Shown here: positions 1 to 8,538 of the stretch, piece by piece
How the letters are laid out: every line of letters starts with the position of its first letter
Numbering within the stretch: position 1 is the first letter of the stretch
Source of the DNA: Bacillus sp. Cs-700
Lineage (GTDB): Bacteria > Bacillota > Bacilli > Bacillales > Guptibacillaceae
NCBI RefSeq assembly: GCF_011082085.1
Contig: NZ_CP041063.1
Location: 2,108,001-2,172,000, forward strand
DNA length: 64,000 nucleotides
Direction: 5' to 3'
Position numbers and translations under genes: made by a program
Notes under the pieces: model-generated
Seen by the model: only the letters and a program-made list of their open reading frames with translations
Databases searched by the model: none
What the model was told of the DNA's origin: nothing

Positions 1-145
1 GTGTTAAAACGAGTAACACACCTAGCGGAAGCCCAATTAATACCGAGATCAGGAGGGAAATCCCAACCATCTGAAACGTTTCTATAATGGCACTCCAAAT
101 ATCTGCTCCCCAAAGGTCGAGGAATTCCGAAACTTTAGCTGACAT
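1..145 (-). CDS. metI: Methionine ABC transporter permease MetI (partial)
   Basis: Only the first 48 or so codons are present; the gene runs off the left edge of the window. The ATG at 143-145 opens a short amphipathic stretch (MSAKVSEFLDLWGADIW) followed by the start of the first membrane segment (SLLISVLIGLPLGVLLVL). This is the usual MetI N-terminus. The start overlaps the metN stop by 11 bases, the normal translational coupling of metN and metI. The product should form the membrane channel for D/L-methionine import with MetN and the MetQ lipoprotein. Identity rests on the N-terminal sequence plus gene order. Confidence 0.88.
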   Translation of the reverse strand, partial: MSAKVSEFLDLWGADIWSAIIETFQMVGISLLISVLIGLPLGVLLVLT

Positions 146-1169
146 GTGCTTCCACCTCCTGTACATATCCTTCGACGACAACACCGCTTTCTTCTAAAAA
201 GGCGACAGCTCGATCCGCTTCATCTGCATTACCTTCCAAATGGACGACAAGTCTGCCAAACGGCTGATCCTTTAGCTGCGTAATATTCCCAGCTAAAATG
301 GACGGATACACATCGAACTTTTTACTAACATGCGCAAGCGCCGGACTTCCTGAACGCTCGCCAATAAAGGAAAGGTTCACGATCTGACCGCTTTCTTTTA
401 AACGGGTAACGAGCGACTCTGGAAGCTCATCTTGGAAAAGCGACTGGACAAACCGTTTTGCCGTGGATGTCTCAGGTTGACTAAAGATATCAACCACTCT
501 GCCTTGTTCAATCACTTTTCCATTCTCCATCACAGCGACTTCATGACAAATTTTTTGCACCACATTCATTTCATGCGTAATTAGTAAAATCGTAATCCCA
601 AAATCACGATTAATTTGTTCCAATAGCGCTAAAATGGACTCGGTTGTATCAGGATCAAGCGCGCTTGTCGCCTCGTCACATAGAAGCACTTCAGGTTCAT
701 GAGCAAGTGCACGCGCAATCGCAACACGTTGTTTCTGACCTCCAGAGAGCTGAGAAGGATAAGCATCGCGCTTATCCGATAACCCAACAATCTTTAAATA
801 TTTATCCACGCGATTCTCTATTTCTTTTTTCGGCACGCCTGTTAACTTTAGCGGAATTGCAATGTTCTGGTGAACCGTACCTGTTTTTAACAAGTTAAAC
901 GATTGAAAGATCATGCCAATCCGCTGCCGCGTTTTTTGAAGCTTACCAGTTGATAAAGAAGTGAGCTCAACATCATTGATAAATACTTTTCCATCCGTCG
1001 GTCTCTCCAAAAGATTGACCATGCGGACAAGCGTACTTTTTCCAGCACCACTGTAACCAATGACGCCATAGATGCTTCCTTTTTCAACCTGTAGAGAAAC
1101 ATCGTCGACGGCCTTTGTTACCGTCTCACCACTTTTATACGTTTTTGTTATGTTTTCTAATCGAATCAT
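135..1169 (-). CDS. metN: Methionine ABC transporter ATP-binding protein MetN
   Basis: ATPase subunit of the MetNIQ methionine importer. Walker A GYSGAGKST lies at about residues 38-46, the ABC signature LSGGQKQR near 140, and Walker [13 protein letters not shown] follows. The C-terminal ~90 residues fit the NIL domain that binds methionine and inhibits transport. The open frame extends to a GTG at 1178, but GAGGAG overlaps that GTG and sits 8 bases before the ATG at 1169. The ATG is therefore the likely start, giving 344 aa. The gene lies between metQ and metI under the S-box riboswitch, so expression should rise when S-adenosylmethionine is low. Confidence 0.95.
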   Translation of the reverse strand: MIRLENITKTYKSGETVTKAVDDVSLQVEKGSIYGVIGYSGAGKSTLVRMVNLLERPTDGKVFINDVELTSLSTGKLQKTRQRIGMIFQSFNLLKTGTVHQNIAIPLKLTGVPKKEIENRVDKYLKIVGLSDKRDAYPSQLSGGQKQRVAIARALAHEPEVLLCDEATSALDPDTTESILALLEQINRDFGITILLITHEMNVVQKICHEVAVMENGKVIEQGRVVDIFSQPETSTAKRFVQSLFQDELPESLVTRLKESGQIVNLSFIGERSGSPALAHVSKKFDVYPSILAGNITQLKDQPFGRLVVHLEGNADEADRAVAFLEESGVVVEGYVQEVEAHVS

Positions 1170-1190
1170 CGTATTCACTCCTCTTTCGAA

Positions 1191-2000
1191 TTACCAGGAT
1201 GGAACTACAGACTTTGCAAATTCTTCTTGAACAAAATCTTTCACTTCATCCGTATGATAGTAGTCCACTAATTTTTGAATACGTTCATCTTCTGTATTCT
1301 CTTCTTTCGTCGCGATCACATTTACCCACGGGGAATCATCAGCCTCCATCTCAAGTGAATCTTCTTTCGGAACGCGTCCGCTTTCCATCGCGTAGTTTGT
1401 ATTAATTGCCGCGATCGCAAGCTCTTCCAACTGTCTAGGAATTTGAGAAGCTTCCAATGGAATGAATTCTAGATTTAATGGGTTCTTTTCAATATCCTTA
1501 ATCGTTGCTTCTACTCCAACGCCTTCTTTTAATTCAATAAGACCAGCTTTCTCAAAGAGTTGTAATGCTCTTGGCTCTCCAGTTGAATGGTTTGGTAAAC
1601 CAACTTTATCTCCATCTTTCAATTCATCAAGGCTTTTATATTGATCCGAATAAATCCCCATTGGAAAATTAATCGTGGACGCAACTTTTGTAAGATCTAA
1701 GCCTCTTTCTTGCACGAAATCATTTAAGTACGGTTCTGTTTGAAACACGTTCGCATCAAGTTCCCCTTCATCAAGCGCCGTGTTCGGCATCACGTAATCA
1801 TTAAATGCGATCACTTCGATCTCAAATCCATCTTCCGCTGCCACTTCCTTTACTTTATTCATCACATCTTCATGTGGCCCGGCCGTTACGCCAACCTTCA
1901 GTGGACCCTCTTCTTCAGAACCCCCTGACGCCTCGTTTCCTGAACAAGCTGCCAAAAAGACTAATAGTAGTGCTCCTAGTAAATAGAATGATTTCTTCAT
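1191..2000 (-). CDS. metQ: Methionine-binding lipoprotein MetQ
   Basis: Substrate-binding lipoprotein (NlpA/MetQ family, 269 aa) that delivers methionine to MetNI on the outer face of the membrane. A signal peptide with lipobox LAAC is followed by a Gly/Ser/Glu-rich linker. Motifs typical of the family include LKVGVTAGPHEDVMNKVK and DANVFQTEPYLNDF. The reading frame extends upstream to 2036, but a GGAGGAG box lies 8 bases before the ATG at 2000, which opens a proper signal peptide (MKKSFYLLG). It is the first gene of the operon after the S-box leader; metN begins 21 bases downstream. Confidence 0.95.
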   Translation of the reverse strand: MKKSFYLLGALLLVFLAACSGNEASGGSEEEGPLKVGVTAGPHEDVMNKVKEVAAEDGFEIEVIAFNDYVMPNTALDEGELDANVFQTEPYLNDFVQERGLDLTKVASTINFPMGIYSDQYKSLDELKDGDKVGLPNHSTGEPRALQLFEKAGLIELKEGVGVEATIKDIEKNPLNLEFIPLEASQIPRQLEELAIAAINTNYAMESGRVPKEDSLEMEADDSPWVNVIATKEENTEDERIQKLVDYYHTDEVKDFVQEEFAKSVVPSW

Positions 2001-2096
2001 CTTTGAATCTCCTCCTGTATATATGTAGTGATGCAAAGCGTTCTAGCACTAAAACTTCAAAGCGCAAAAGTTTTAGAATCTGTTAACCCCCATCCC

Positions 2097-2285
2097 AATA
2101 AAAAAACTCCCTCTGTAAAGTACAGAGAGAGTTGAGTGATTTCGGATAACAAATCAGCCGTGCTTGAACTCCCTCTCATCTTTCAAACGATCGCTCGTTT
2201 GCTGGAATTAGCACCTTTCTCACAAACTGAGATGGTTGCCGGGCGTCACAGGGCCAGTCCCTCTGCCACTCTTGATAAGAGTTTT
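2097..2285 (-). promoter_or_regulatory. S-box (SAM-I) riboswitch with intrinsic terminator
   Basis: On the minus strand the leader holds the S-box signature: CTTATCAAGAG, then GGCAGAGGGACTGGCCC, then CCCGGCAACC, all within about 2285-2230. Variable arms follow. At 2134-2097 a GC-containing hairpin (AACTCTCTCTGTA / TACAGAGGGAGTT) runs into seven T residues. This is the classic aptamer plus terminator arrangement: SAM binding favours termination ahead of metQ. The placement directly before metQNI matches the known S-box regulon in Bacillaceae. Confidence 0.95.
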
Positions 2286-2309
2286 CAATATTATTTAACT
2301 ATTTTCAAT

Positions 2310-2338
2310 AGTATAGTATCTTTCACAGAAGGCGTCAA
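2310..2338 (-). promoter_or_regulatory. Sigma-A promoter of the metQNI operon
   Basis: The minus strand reads TTGACG (2338-2333), a spacer of exactly 17 bases, then TATACT (2315-2310). Transcription would start near 2303, about 20 bases before the first conserved S-box helix, as expected for a riboswitch-controlled operon. Confidence 0.88.
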
Positions 2339-2359
2339 GGGCAGATCAAGAAAAACGTT

Positions 2360-2389
2360 AGTGCCTGTCACTCCCCGGTATTTGTCGAA
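2360..2389. repeat. Interspersed GTGACAGGCACT repeat, copy 1
   Basis: The minus strand reads TTCGACAAATACCGGG then GAGTGACAGGCACT. It matches copy 2 at 3335-3365 over about 30 bases with three mismatches, and part of it recurs at 59068-59086. This copy supplies the final residues (DSTNTGE) and the TGA stop of the S9 peptidase gene, so it may have reshaped the C-terminus. Confidence 0.7.
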
Positions 2390-4419
2390 TCGCGCCCTCC
2401 GCGTTGATCAAACCAGTTTACGAGATGCATCAGCCTCGCCACTCTTAGCTCTGGATGACCACTACGAGATAAATTATGATCTGAATCTGGGAATCTCACA
2501 AACATCGTACCCTTGCCACGATGTTTTAAGGCAATATATAACTGCTCTCCTTGCTCAATAGGACAGCGGTAATCATGTTCACTATGCATAATAAGAAGTG
2601 GCGTCTGAATTTGATCGACGTATTTTAGTGGCGAATGATGCCACAGTTTATCCGGGTTCTCATCTAGATCACTTCCAACTTCCCACTTTGTAAAGAAATA
2701 GCCAATATCACTTACCCCATAGAAGCTCTGCCAGTTTGAAATCGAGCGCTGTGTGACAGCTGCTTTAAAGCGATCCGTCTTTCCAACGATCCAGTTCGTC
2801 ATAAATCCACCGTAGCTTCCTCCTGTTACATAGAGTCGATCTTCATCAATAAAGGAATAGCTCTTCAATAAAGCATCAACACCTGCCATCAGATCCTCAT
2901 AATCGCCTCCACCATAGTCCCCTCGACATCCGTTTACAAATTCTTGCCCGTACCCCTGGCTTCCGCGTGGATTTGTGTATAAAACAACATACCCTTTTGA
3001 AGCAAGAAGCTGAAATTCATGCATAAACGAATTTCCGTACATCATATGTGGACCGCCATGAATTTCAAGAATGAGAGGGTATGTTTGTTCATCTTTAAAC
3101 CCAGCCGGTCGCATCATCCATCCTTGAATTTCTAACCCGTCTTTCCCGTTGTATATAAAGCTTTCAGGAGACGAAAGCTCCAAACGTTGAAGAACTTCGT
3201 CATTAGATTGAGAAATTCGCTTCTCATTGACTCGATCATCATGAAACGAAAGCGTATAAATATCACCAATGTTAACAGGTTCACTAACTGCCACCGTCGC
3301 TTCATTTGTCTTCGGTAAGTAGTGAAAAGCGTAGAAGTGCCTGTCACCACCCGTTATTTGTCGAACCGTGCAATCGACGGTAGCGCAGTAAAGGCCAGTG
3401 TTTCCCTTTTCACTAGCAAGGAAATAGACTTCCGTCCCATCCTCATTCCACTCTGCCCCTGGCGAAGCGCCTCCCCAGTGCATATCTGAAATCAACACAT
3501 CGGAGCATTCCAAATCAGCTGTATCTGTTAAACAAGTAAACTCTCTTTTATCTACATCAACGGTCCACACCTTATTTAATGTAGCTCCTTCGTGGAGAAA
3601 GAAATGCCCGATAAACGAAAGCTTCTTACCATCTGGAGACCATTTAGGTGCTTCAAAGCTCCCACCTTCCCGATTTAGTTGCTCCTGCTGCTCCTGCCTG
3701 CCCTCCCCTTCTTCTAAGCGCTGTACGAATAAATCCGACCGCATATACGAACCTTGTTCTGCATCTTCATTGCGGCTTCGCACGTAAGTAATCGATTGAC
3801 CATCTGGGGACCAGCTAGGACTCGAATGGTTAAACGGCGCATCCGTCAGCCATTTGATCTTCTCTCCTCCTGAGGATACGTCGATCCTAACAACCTGAAG
3901 GTGATCCCCATCCAAAAATCCAACACCATCTGATTTATACTGCAAGTCCGTTATCACAAGAGGCTTTCGTCCCTCACCCTTTTCTTCTTCCTTTTTATTT
4001 TTACTTAAAAAGAGTAAAGACGTACCGTCCGGCTTCCAAACTGGCGCTGACACACCGCTCTTTATATCAGTTAACTTACGCGCCTCACCACCATCCGTGG
4101 AGATCAGCCATATTTGATCTTCTCCTGATCGATCGGAAACGAAAGCAATCGTCTTTCCATCTGGTGACCAGCGTGGAGAACGGTCCTTCTTTTCTCCTCC
4201 TAAAGCTGTCCAATCATGCTCAATCCCAGTATCTCGGTTCACTAGTACGAGGTTTGAAGTATATTCTTTTTCCTCATTTATTACTTTTTTCACATAAACG
4301 ACATAGGTTCCATCAGGCGAAAGCTGAGGATCACCCACAAAGGTGAAATCATATAAAAGCTCTTCCAACTGCTCACTCTTTTCCAATTCCTTTTCAATTT
4401 CTTTCTTCAAATCCTTCAC
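2368..4419 (-). CDS. S9 family peptidase (prolyl oligopeptidase / acylaminoacyl-peptidase type)
   Basis: Cytosolic serine peptidase of the S9C type, 683 aa, which removes residues or acylated residues from short peptides. The N-terminal ~400 residues hold repeated TolB/PD40 propeller motifs (PQLSPDGTYVVYV, PRWSPDGKTIAFVS, PVWKPDGTSLLF, PSWSPDGQSITYV, PKWSPDGKKLSF). The C-terminal alpha/beta-hydrolase domain has the nucleophile elbow GGSYGG with Ser535, a likely acid in HSEHDYRCP and the His in DSDHNLSRSGHP. The annotated start is a GTG with AAGGGA only one base away; a TTG three codons later is better spaced, so the start is uncertain. The last residues and the stop lie within an interspersed repeat (2360-2389). 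No signal peptide is visible. Confidence 0.92.
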   Translation of the reverse strand: MKDLKKEIEKELEKSEQLEELLYDFTFVGDPQLSPDGTYVVYVKKVINEEKEYTSNLVLVNRDTGIEHDWTALGGEKKDRSPRWSPDGKTIAFVSDRSGEDQIWLISTDGGEARKLTDIKSGVSAPVWKPDGTSLLFLSKNKKEEEKGEGRKPLVITDLQYKSDGVGFLDGDHLQVVRIDVSSGGEKIKWLTDAPFNHSSPSWSPDGQSITYVRSRNEDAEQGSYMRSDLFVQRLEEGEGRQEQQEQLNREGGSFEAPKWSPDGKKLSFIGHFFLHEGATLNKVWTVDVDKREFTCLTDTADLECSDVLISDMHWGGASPGAEWNEDGTEVYFLASEKGNTGLYCATVDCTVRQITGGDRHFYAFHYLPKTNEATVAVSEPVNIGDIYTLSFHDDRVNEKRISQSNDEVLQRLELSSPESFIYNGKDGLEIQGWMMRPAGFKDEQTYPLILEIHGGPHMMYGNSFMHEFQLLASKGYVVLYTNPRGSQGYGQEFVNGCRGDYGGGDYEDLMAGVDALLKSYSFIDEDRLYVTGGSYGGFMTNWIVGKTDRFKAAVTQRSISNWQSFYGVSDIGYFFTKWEVGSDLDENPDKLWHHSPLKYVDQIQTPLLIMHSEHDYRCPIEQGEQLYIALKHRGKGTMFVRFPDSDHNLSRSGHPELRVARLMHLVNWFDQRGGRDSTNTGE
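3335..3365. repeat. Interspersed GTGACAGGCACT repeat, copy 2 (inside the S9 peptidase gene)
   Basis: The minus strand reads TTCGACAAATAACGGG then TGGTGACAGGCACTT. It lies within the peptidase coding sequence, where it encodes VRQITGGDRHF in frame. Nineteen bases of it (CGGGTGGTGACAGGCACTT) are identical to copy 3 at 59068-59086. The TGGDRHFY stretch also suits this peptidase family, so the copy may be partly ancestral coding sequence. Confidence 0.6.
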
Positions 4420-4659
4420 TTCCCTTCATCTCATATTTGTCTACTTCCATTAAATAGCTGGAATTCCTGCTTGTTACCTTTGCCCGAACGATCCATCTAC
4501 CATTTATTCCCTAGATCATTTTCTCATTTTAGGCTCCACTGCATCATAAAAGTTCAAAAACAGAACAAATGTTTCCGTTTTAACTCTTTTCCCCTGAACA
4601 ACCGCTCACTTTCATACCAAAACCACATCGGTTTCAGACGATATATCTCAAAACGGTAT

Positions 4660-4688
4660 TTGAATGATCTCATTATGAGATATATAAT
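4660..4688 (+). promoter_or_regulatory. Sigma-A promoter of the 48-aa gene
   Basis: TTGAAT at 4660-4665 and TATAAT at 4683-4688 are separated by 17 bases. Transcription would start near 4695, 61 bases before the ATG. The remainder of the 4420-4755 gap shows no other gene. The S9 peptidase promoter should also lie in this gap on the minus strand but no convincing pair was found. Confidence 0.75.
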
Positions 4689-4701
4689 AGAATTAACAAA
4701 T

Positions 4702-4716
4702 TGAAAGCGGTTAAAA
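4702..4716 (+). promoter_or_regulatory. Possible cre (CcpA) site
   Basis: TTGAAAGCGGTTAAA fits the cre consensus WTGNAARCGNWWWCA except for A in place of C at position 14. It lies just downstream of the predicted transcription start, a position that would give repression. A chance match cannot be excluded. Confidence 0.35.
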
Positions 4717-4755
4717 AATTCAGAAAGCCGCTTAAAATACTAGGGAGGATTTACA

Positions 4756-4902
4756 ATGAGCCAGCAAGCACGAAACCAATTTATTGATCTTTTGTGCGAC
4801 AAAACGACGATGAACAGAGAAGAAGTTCTCAAAATGTCTGATGCGGAAGTAGAATATTTTCACTGGCTCTACTTTGATGAATCACCAGCGGACTTGATGT
4901 AA
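4756..4902 (+). CDS. Small acidic protein, 48 aa (BH0509-like)
   Basis: ATG at 4756 follows GGGAGGAT by five bases, and a consensus promoter lies upstream, so this is a genuine gene despite its size. The product (48 aa) opens MSQQARNQFIDLLC, has an EEVLKMSDAEVEYFHWLYF segment and ends SPADLM. The pattern of a helix followed by LxxMSDxEVE...Y resembles the short BH0509-type proteins of Bacillaceae, whose function is unknown to me. That assignment is from memory of the pattern only. It is a single-gene unit closed by a strong terminator. Confidence 0.75.
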   Translation: MSQQARNQFIDLLCDKTTMNREEVLKMSDAEVEYFHWLYFDESPADLM

Positions 4903-4911
4903 GACCAATAG

Positions 4912-4957
4912 AAAAAAGCGTCCGGTGCAAGAACAATCTTGCACCGGACGCTTTTTT
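4912..4957. terminator. Bidirectional intrinsic terminator
   Basis: A perfect stem of AAGCGTCCGGTGCAAGA with its complement around an ACAA loop is flanked by A residues on the left and T residues on the right. It can stop the 48-aa gene on the plus strand and the RiPP-like operon ending at 4981 on the minus strand. Confidence 0.93.
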
Positions 4958-4980
4958 GTTTTCCAACTGAATAGCCAATC

Positions 4981-5979
4981 TTACTTCTTCAATTTCTGAA
5001 TTGGCATATGCTCTTTCATACCAGTATATAAACCAATCAAGCCATGTTTGGGAGAATCATAGCTTAAAAGATGGTAATCTACAAAGTTCACGTATTTCAT
5101 AGCTCCGGTTGTTTTGGTTGATATTGCGTAACGAATGGGTCGCTCATAAGGAAAACTCGTCACTTTTCTCATGAAAGGAAATTTATGATATAAGATTGAA
5201 AGCGTTCGAACGACCCTTCTCCAGGTCTTATGAAGCCTTGCGTCATGCCTCAATCGCAAAAAATCAATTGATTTGCCACTTATATCTATCATTTGCAACA
5301 AATCAACATAACATTTAAGTGAATCAAGATTATGACGCCACGCATGGAGGCACATTAAATAAAAAGTATGATAAGCAGAAAGTTCATAAACATAGTCATA
5401 TCCATCTAACGGAGTGGATTCCTCCCAGAACTCCGCAATCTCAAGGTTCGATGTATCCTCTTTCACAATATCCCAATGGATTTCAACACAGAGCGGAACC
5501 GGAGATCCTGGTAATTCTTTGCTTAAACAACAATGAAAGTGTCCAGGTAAGGATTCCTCTTCAAAAGAAAAACCCAATTTCTTAATACAGTCTGTTGCTT
5601 TATGAATGGCTGAACGATTGACCAGTAGATCGATATCAGATGTAGGCCGCGCACCAGATTCCCCGAAATACCGTTCTGCAAAAAATATCCCTTTTAAAGG
5701 AATGACTTCAATCCCCAACCTATCGAGTGCTCGCATAATCTCTTCTGTCTGATGCTTGATAAAGAGATTCTTAAAAAGAGTTTGAGTATGAGCTTCTTTT
5801 AAGCACTCTTGAAAACCAGAAGGTGTTTGTGTAATAAGGTCTCGGTCTTTCAAGAGCGAATAAAGTTGTGGTGCAATAGAAGGGAGTCGATCAAGTTTCA
5901 ACACTTTTTCATAATATCTCTCGTCTCCCGGAAAAGTAGCTTGATGATCATAAATAGAATGTAGAAGTTCAATCACCAA
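4981..5979 (-). CDS. Nucleotidyltransferase family protein of RiPP-like cluster 1
   Basis: About 332 aa, with the nucleotidyltransferase signature (LKGIFFAERYF, then GARPTSDIDLLV near residue 115), the NTP_transf_5-type fold known next to lasso peptide genes. The two Asp in SDIDLLV are the expected metal ligands. A conserved EIHWDIV and an AWRHN motif follow. It is the last gene of the operon and shares its type with 12615-13811 in the lasso operon. The frame opens with a GTG at 5991, but AAAGGAG overlaps it; a TTG at 5979 or GTG at 5976 is better spaced. Its substrate is unknown; nucleotidylation of the peptide or self-resistance are guesses. Confidence 0.82.
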   Translation of the reverse strand: MVIELLHSIYDHQATFPGDERYYEKVLKLDRLPSIAPQLYSLLKDRDLITQTPSGFQECLKEAHTQTLFKNLFIKHQTEEIMRALDRLGIEVIPLKGIFFAERYFGESGARPTSDIDLLVNRSAIHKATDCIKKLGFSFEEESLPGHFHCCLSKELPGSPVPLCVEIHWDIVKEDTSNLEIAEFWEESTPLDGYDYVYELSAYHTFYLMCLHAWRHNLDSLKCYVDLLQMIDISGKSIDFLRLRHDARLHKTWRRVVRTLSILYHKFPFMRKVTSFPYERPIRYAISTKTTGAMKYVNFVDYHLLSYDSPKHGLIGLYTGMKEHMPIQKLKK

Positions 5980-6002
5980 CGTAAAAATCACTCCTTTACG
6001 TG

Positions 6003-7808
6003 CTAAGAAATCGCTGTTTTTTCTTCAGAAAAGTGCTGACCATTTAGTTTTTGATAGAGAGGAGAGTTGCGAAGCAATTGCTCATGTGTTCCGCTTTGAA
6101 CGATTCTTCCTTCATCCATTACAATAATAAGGTCGGCATTTTGCACAGTAGAAAGACGATGCGCAATCACAATAGTTGTTTTTCCTTCCATTAATTGATC
6201 TAATGCTTCTTTTACGAAATGTTCCGTTTCGTTATCTAATGCTGAAGTGGCTTCATCCAACAAAAGAATGGGAGAATTTTTCAAAATAGCCCTGGCAATA
6301 GAAAGTCTTTGTTTCTGACCTCCCGACAGCTTAACGCCTCTCTCACCAATTTCTGTACGATAGCCATCAGGTAAGGAACAAATAAACTCATGAATACATG
6401 CATGGCGGGCCGCCCGGGACATTTCAATGTCTGATATTCCAGGGCGAGCCATCTGAAGGTTGTCTTGAATGGATCCTCCAAATAAAAACGTCTCCTGTGG
6501 TACGTGGGCAATCATACTTCTTAGTTCAGAGAGTGAACACCCACTTATCGTCTGTTCATCAATCCGAATCTCCCCACTTTGAGGTTGATAAAAACCCTGT
6601 AATAGATTAAATAAGGTTGTCTTACCAGCACCACTTGGTCCTACAAGTGCAACGACCTTTCCAGCTGGAATCGTAAGACTAAGATCTTGAAATATTCTTT
6701 TATGATCATCGTATTGAAACGTTATATTCTTAAATTGAATGGAACTGACTAAATCTTTTCGATGAGAAGATGGTCCTGACAGTTGATCGGTATCAACAGG
6801 TTGGTCTAGCACATTAAACACTCTCTCTAACGCTGAAATAGATCGTTGAAAACCAGCCCATTGCCCCGCAAGCCCTGTTAATGGATAAACGAGATGATTT
6901 ACGAGATTAATAAACATAATAAGAGCACCAACTGTCATAACAGAAGTTGAAACATAATAAGCACCTATACAAAGACTCAACATGAATGACAGCGAACTGA
7001 CCAATTGCCCACCAGCATAATACCATCCCTGGAGCTTTGCATTTTCTACTTCAAGTCCGTATAAATCTTCATTTTTCTTCTTATACTTGGAATAAATTGA
7101 TTTTTCGAGCGTAAATGCACGTATAACTTGAAAACCATGAAATGTTTCATTCTGTAGTGTGCTAATTTTGCCAACTAGATGATGAATCTTTCTACCATTC
7201 TTCCTTAACAAAAGACCAAACACTACCCCTCCAATAAGAGCAGCAGGAGCGATCAGGATACTAATGAGAGAAAGAGTCCAATTGAGTTGTACAAGAAAAA
7301 CAAATACTGCTAAGTAAATGAGTGGCAGTCGAATCAAATTAATAAGGTTATAGCCAATTACCCCATCAATGTTATGAACATCATTACTAAAGTGAGATAG
7401 AAGTTCGCCAGAATGGATATTAGAGGCACTTGATGGTGGTAACCTTAAAATATGATGAAACAAATGATTTTTCACGTCTCTTTTTACTGCATTAGTCGCC
7501 GCTGTTTCAAAGTAAATATCAAGGAACGAAGCGACAATACTTATTAGAATTAACCCAGCCCCCAGCGGAACAAGCCACCGTATTTTATCAAAATTACTTT
7601 GTATCGCAGCATCCGTTATGTTTCCAAAAAACCAGGCAAACGTAATGGTTAATGCAATATCCACTAGCATTAAACCAAACAGAATAAAATAAGCCCTTTT
7701 ATGTTTTAAAACAAAAGGTTTCAACATATGAACCGTGCGCACAAAATCTTTCATAGAAAAATATTGTTTAAGTACAATTTTCAACTTAATAAAATTGGAA
7801 GGGTTCAT
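6003..7808 (-). CDS. ABC transporter, fused permease/ATPase (peptide exporter, cluster 1)
   Basis: A half-size exporter of 601 aa with an N-terminal six-helix membrane domain and a C-terminal ATPase. Walker A GPSGAGKTT lies near residue 388, signature LSGGQKQR near 495 and Walker [13 protein letters not shown] after it. There is no C39 peptidase domain, so leader removal must come from another protein, plausibly the S24/S26 peptidase encoded just upstream. The ATG at 7808 is chosen over the upstream frame opening (7829) because TTTGGAG sits 8 bases before it. The likely role is export of the cluster 1 peptide. Confidence 0.92.
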   Translation of the reverse strand: MNPSNFIKLKIVLKQYFSMKDFVRTVHMLKPFVLKHKRAYFILFGLMLVDIALTITFAWFFGNITDAAIQSNFDKIRWLVPLGAGLILISIVASFLDIYFETAATNAVKRDVKNHLFHHILRLPPSSASNIHSGELLSHFSNDVHNIDGVIGYNLINLIRLPLIYLAVFVFLVQLNWTLSLISILIAPAALIGGVVFGLLLRKNGRKIHHLVGKISTLQNETFHGFQVIRAFTLEKSIYSKYKKKNEDLYGLEVENAKLQGWYYAGGQLVSSLSFMLSLCIGAYYVSTSVMTVGALIMFINLVNHLVYPLTGLAGQWAGFQRSISALERVFNVLDQPVDTDQLSGPSSHRKDLVSSIQFKNITFQYDDHKRIFQDLSLTIPAGKVVALVGPSGAGKTTLFNLLQGFYQPQSGEIRIDEQTISGCSLSELRSMIAHVPQETFLFGGSIQDNLQMARPGISDIEMSRAARHACIHEFICSLPDGYRTEIGERGVKLSGGQKQRLSIARAILKNSPILLLDEATSALDNETEHFVKEALDQLMEGKTTIVIAHRLSTVQNADLIIVMDEGRIVQSGTHEQLLRNSPLYQKLNGQHFSEEKTAIS

Positions 7809-7835
7809 CTTCTTCACTCCAAAAACCAAATAATT

Positions 7836-8282
7836 TCATCTATCCTGTTTGTTTAAATAGTTCCGTAGCAAACCTGAAAGAAATGGAAAAGATTGAATAA
7901 CCACTCCCCATAGACGAGAAGAAAAATGATCCATGTGCAGTGTGAATTTCTTTTTCTTAATGTAGACAAGTTTCCCCACAATAGCTGAATCAAGAACCGG
8001 ATCATCTGCGCCGAGATTGGTATCTCCTTTGAACGTATAATAGAGTGCTTTATTTTTACATTTGGTACCACAAAAACGATGCCCTACTAGCTGACCAGAC
8101 AAAGAATAGAAAAGGACGATATCACCTTTTTTAAGTAAAGATGGCTGACACTCAACAAACTGGCAAAGATCATCTTCCTGAATAAGAGGAAACATACTGT
8201 TTCCTTTCGCAGGAATTTCAATACTGCCATTCTCCTGGACGAGTTGCTTTAACACAGAAAATGTTTCCTGATTAACTAACAT
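7836..8282 (-). CDS. S24/S26 family peptidase (signal-peptidase-like), cluster 1
   Basis: 148 aa with the Ser/Lys dyad pattern of S26 peptidases: GNSMFPLI near residue 29 (catalytic Ser) and YYTFKGDTN near 90 (candidate Lys). LKKGDIVLFY and GHRF are usual surrounding motifs. Unlike housekeeping type I signal peptidase it has no N-terminal membrane anchor, though a hydrophobic stretch (WGVVIQSFPFLSGLL) near the C-terminus could bind the membrane. It occupies the operon position held by the B2 leader protease in the lasso cluster, so leader cleavage is the natural inference. It overlaps the PqqD-like gene by 11 bases. Confidence 0.85.
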   Translation of the reverse strand: MLVNQETFSVLKQLVQENGSIEIPAKGNSMFPLIQEDDLCQFVECQPSLLKKGDIVLFYSLSGQLVGHRFCGTKCKNKALYYTFKGDTNLGADDPVLDSAIVGKLVYIKKKKFTLHMDHFSSRLWGVVIQSFPFLSGLLRNYLNKQDR

Positions 8283-8538
8283 GATGGACTAATTCACACT
8301 GAACAAGATCCATAATAAACTCTTCAATTTCTTCCTCGTCAGGTTGTCCATCTTCTGGAAATTCCTCATGAATGGCCTTCAGGATTGAATCGATCGTTTG
8401 CTCTTCATCCAACAAACTCCAACAAAATCCACCTACCGCATTCAATTTCGTAACCGTGTAATTATCTGTATTCAAAACCACATATTCATCATCAAGTTTC
8501 GTAACATCATAACTTTTATTTTGCACGTACCGTTTCAT
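8272..8538 (-). CDS. PqqD-like peptide chaperone (RRE), cluster 1
   Basis: 88 aa with the PqqD fold pattern: VVLNTDNYTVTKLNAVGGFCWSLL, then an acidic helical half ending EEFIMDLVQCELV. In RiPP pathways such proteins bind the precursor leader and present it to the enzymes. It overlaps both neighbours (one base with the kinase gene, 11 bases with the peptidase gene), showing tight co-translation. The expected ligand is the YxxPxV leader of the 63-aa peptide at 9387-9578. Confidence 0.88.
   Translation of the reverse strand: MKRYVQNKSYDVTKLDDEYVVLNTDNYTVTKLNAVGGFCWSLLDEEQTIDSILKAIHEEFPEDGQPDEEEIEEFIMDLVQCELVHHVS

Noticed and set aside
3132-3350. Minus-strand 72-aa frame within the peptidase gene
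   Set aside because: It is an alternative frame of a well-supported coding sequence with no ribosome-binding site.
3335-3365. Recent insertion of the repeat into the peptidase gene
   Set aside because: The encoded TGGDRHFY stretch suits the S9 family, so an insertion event is not clearly supported for this copy.
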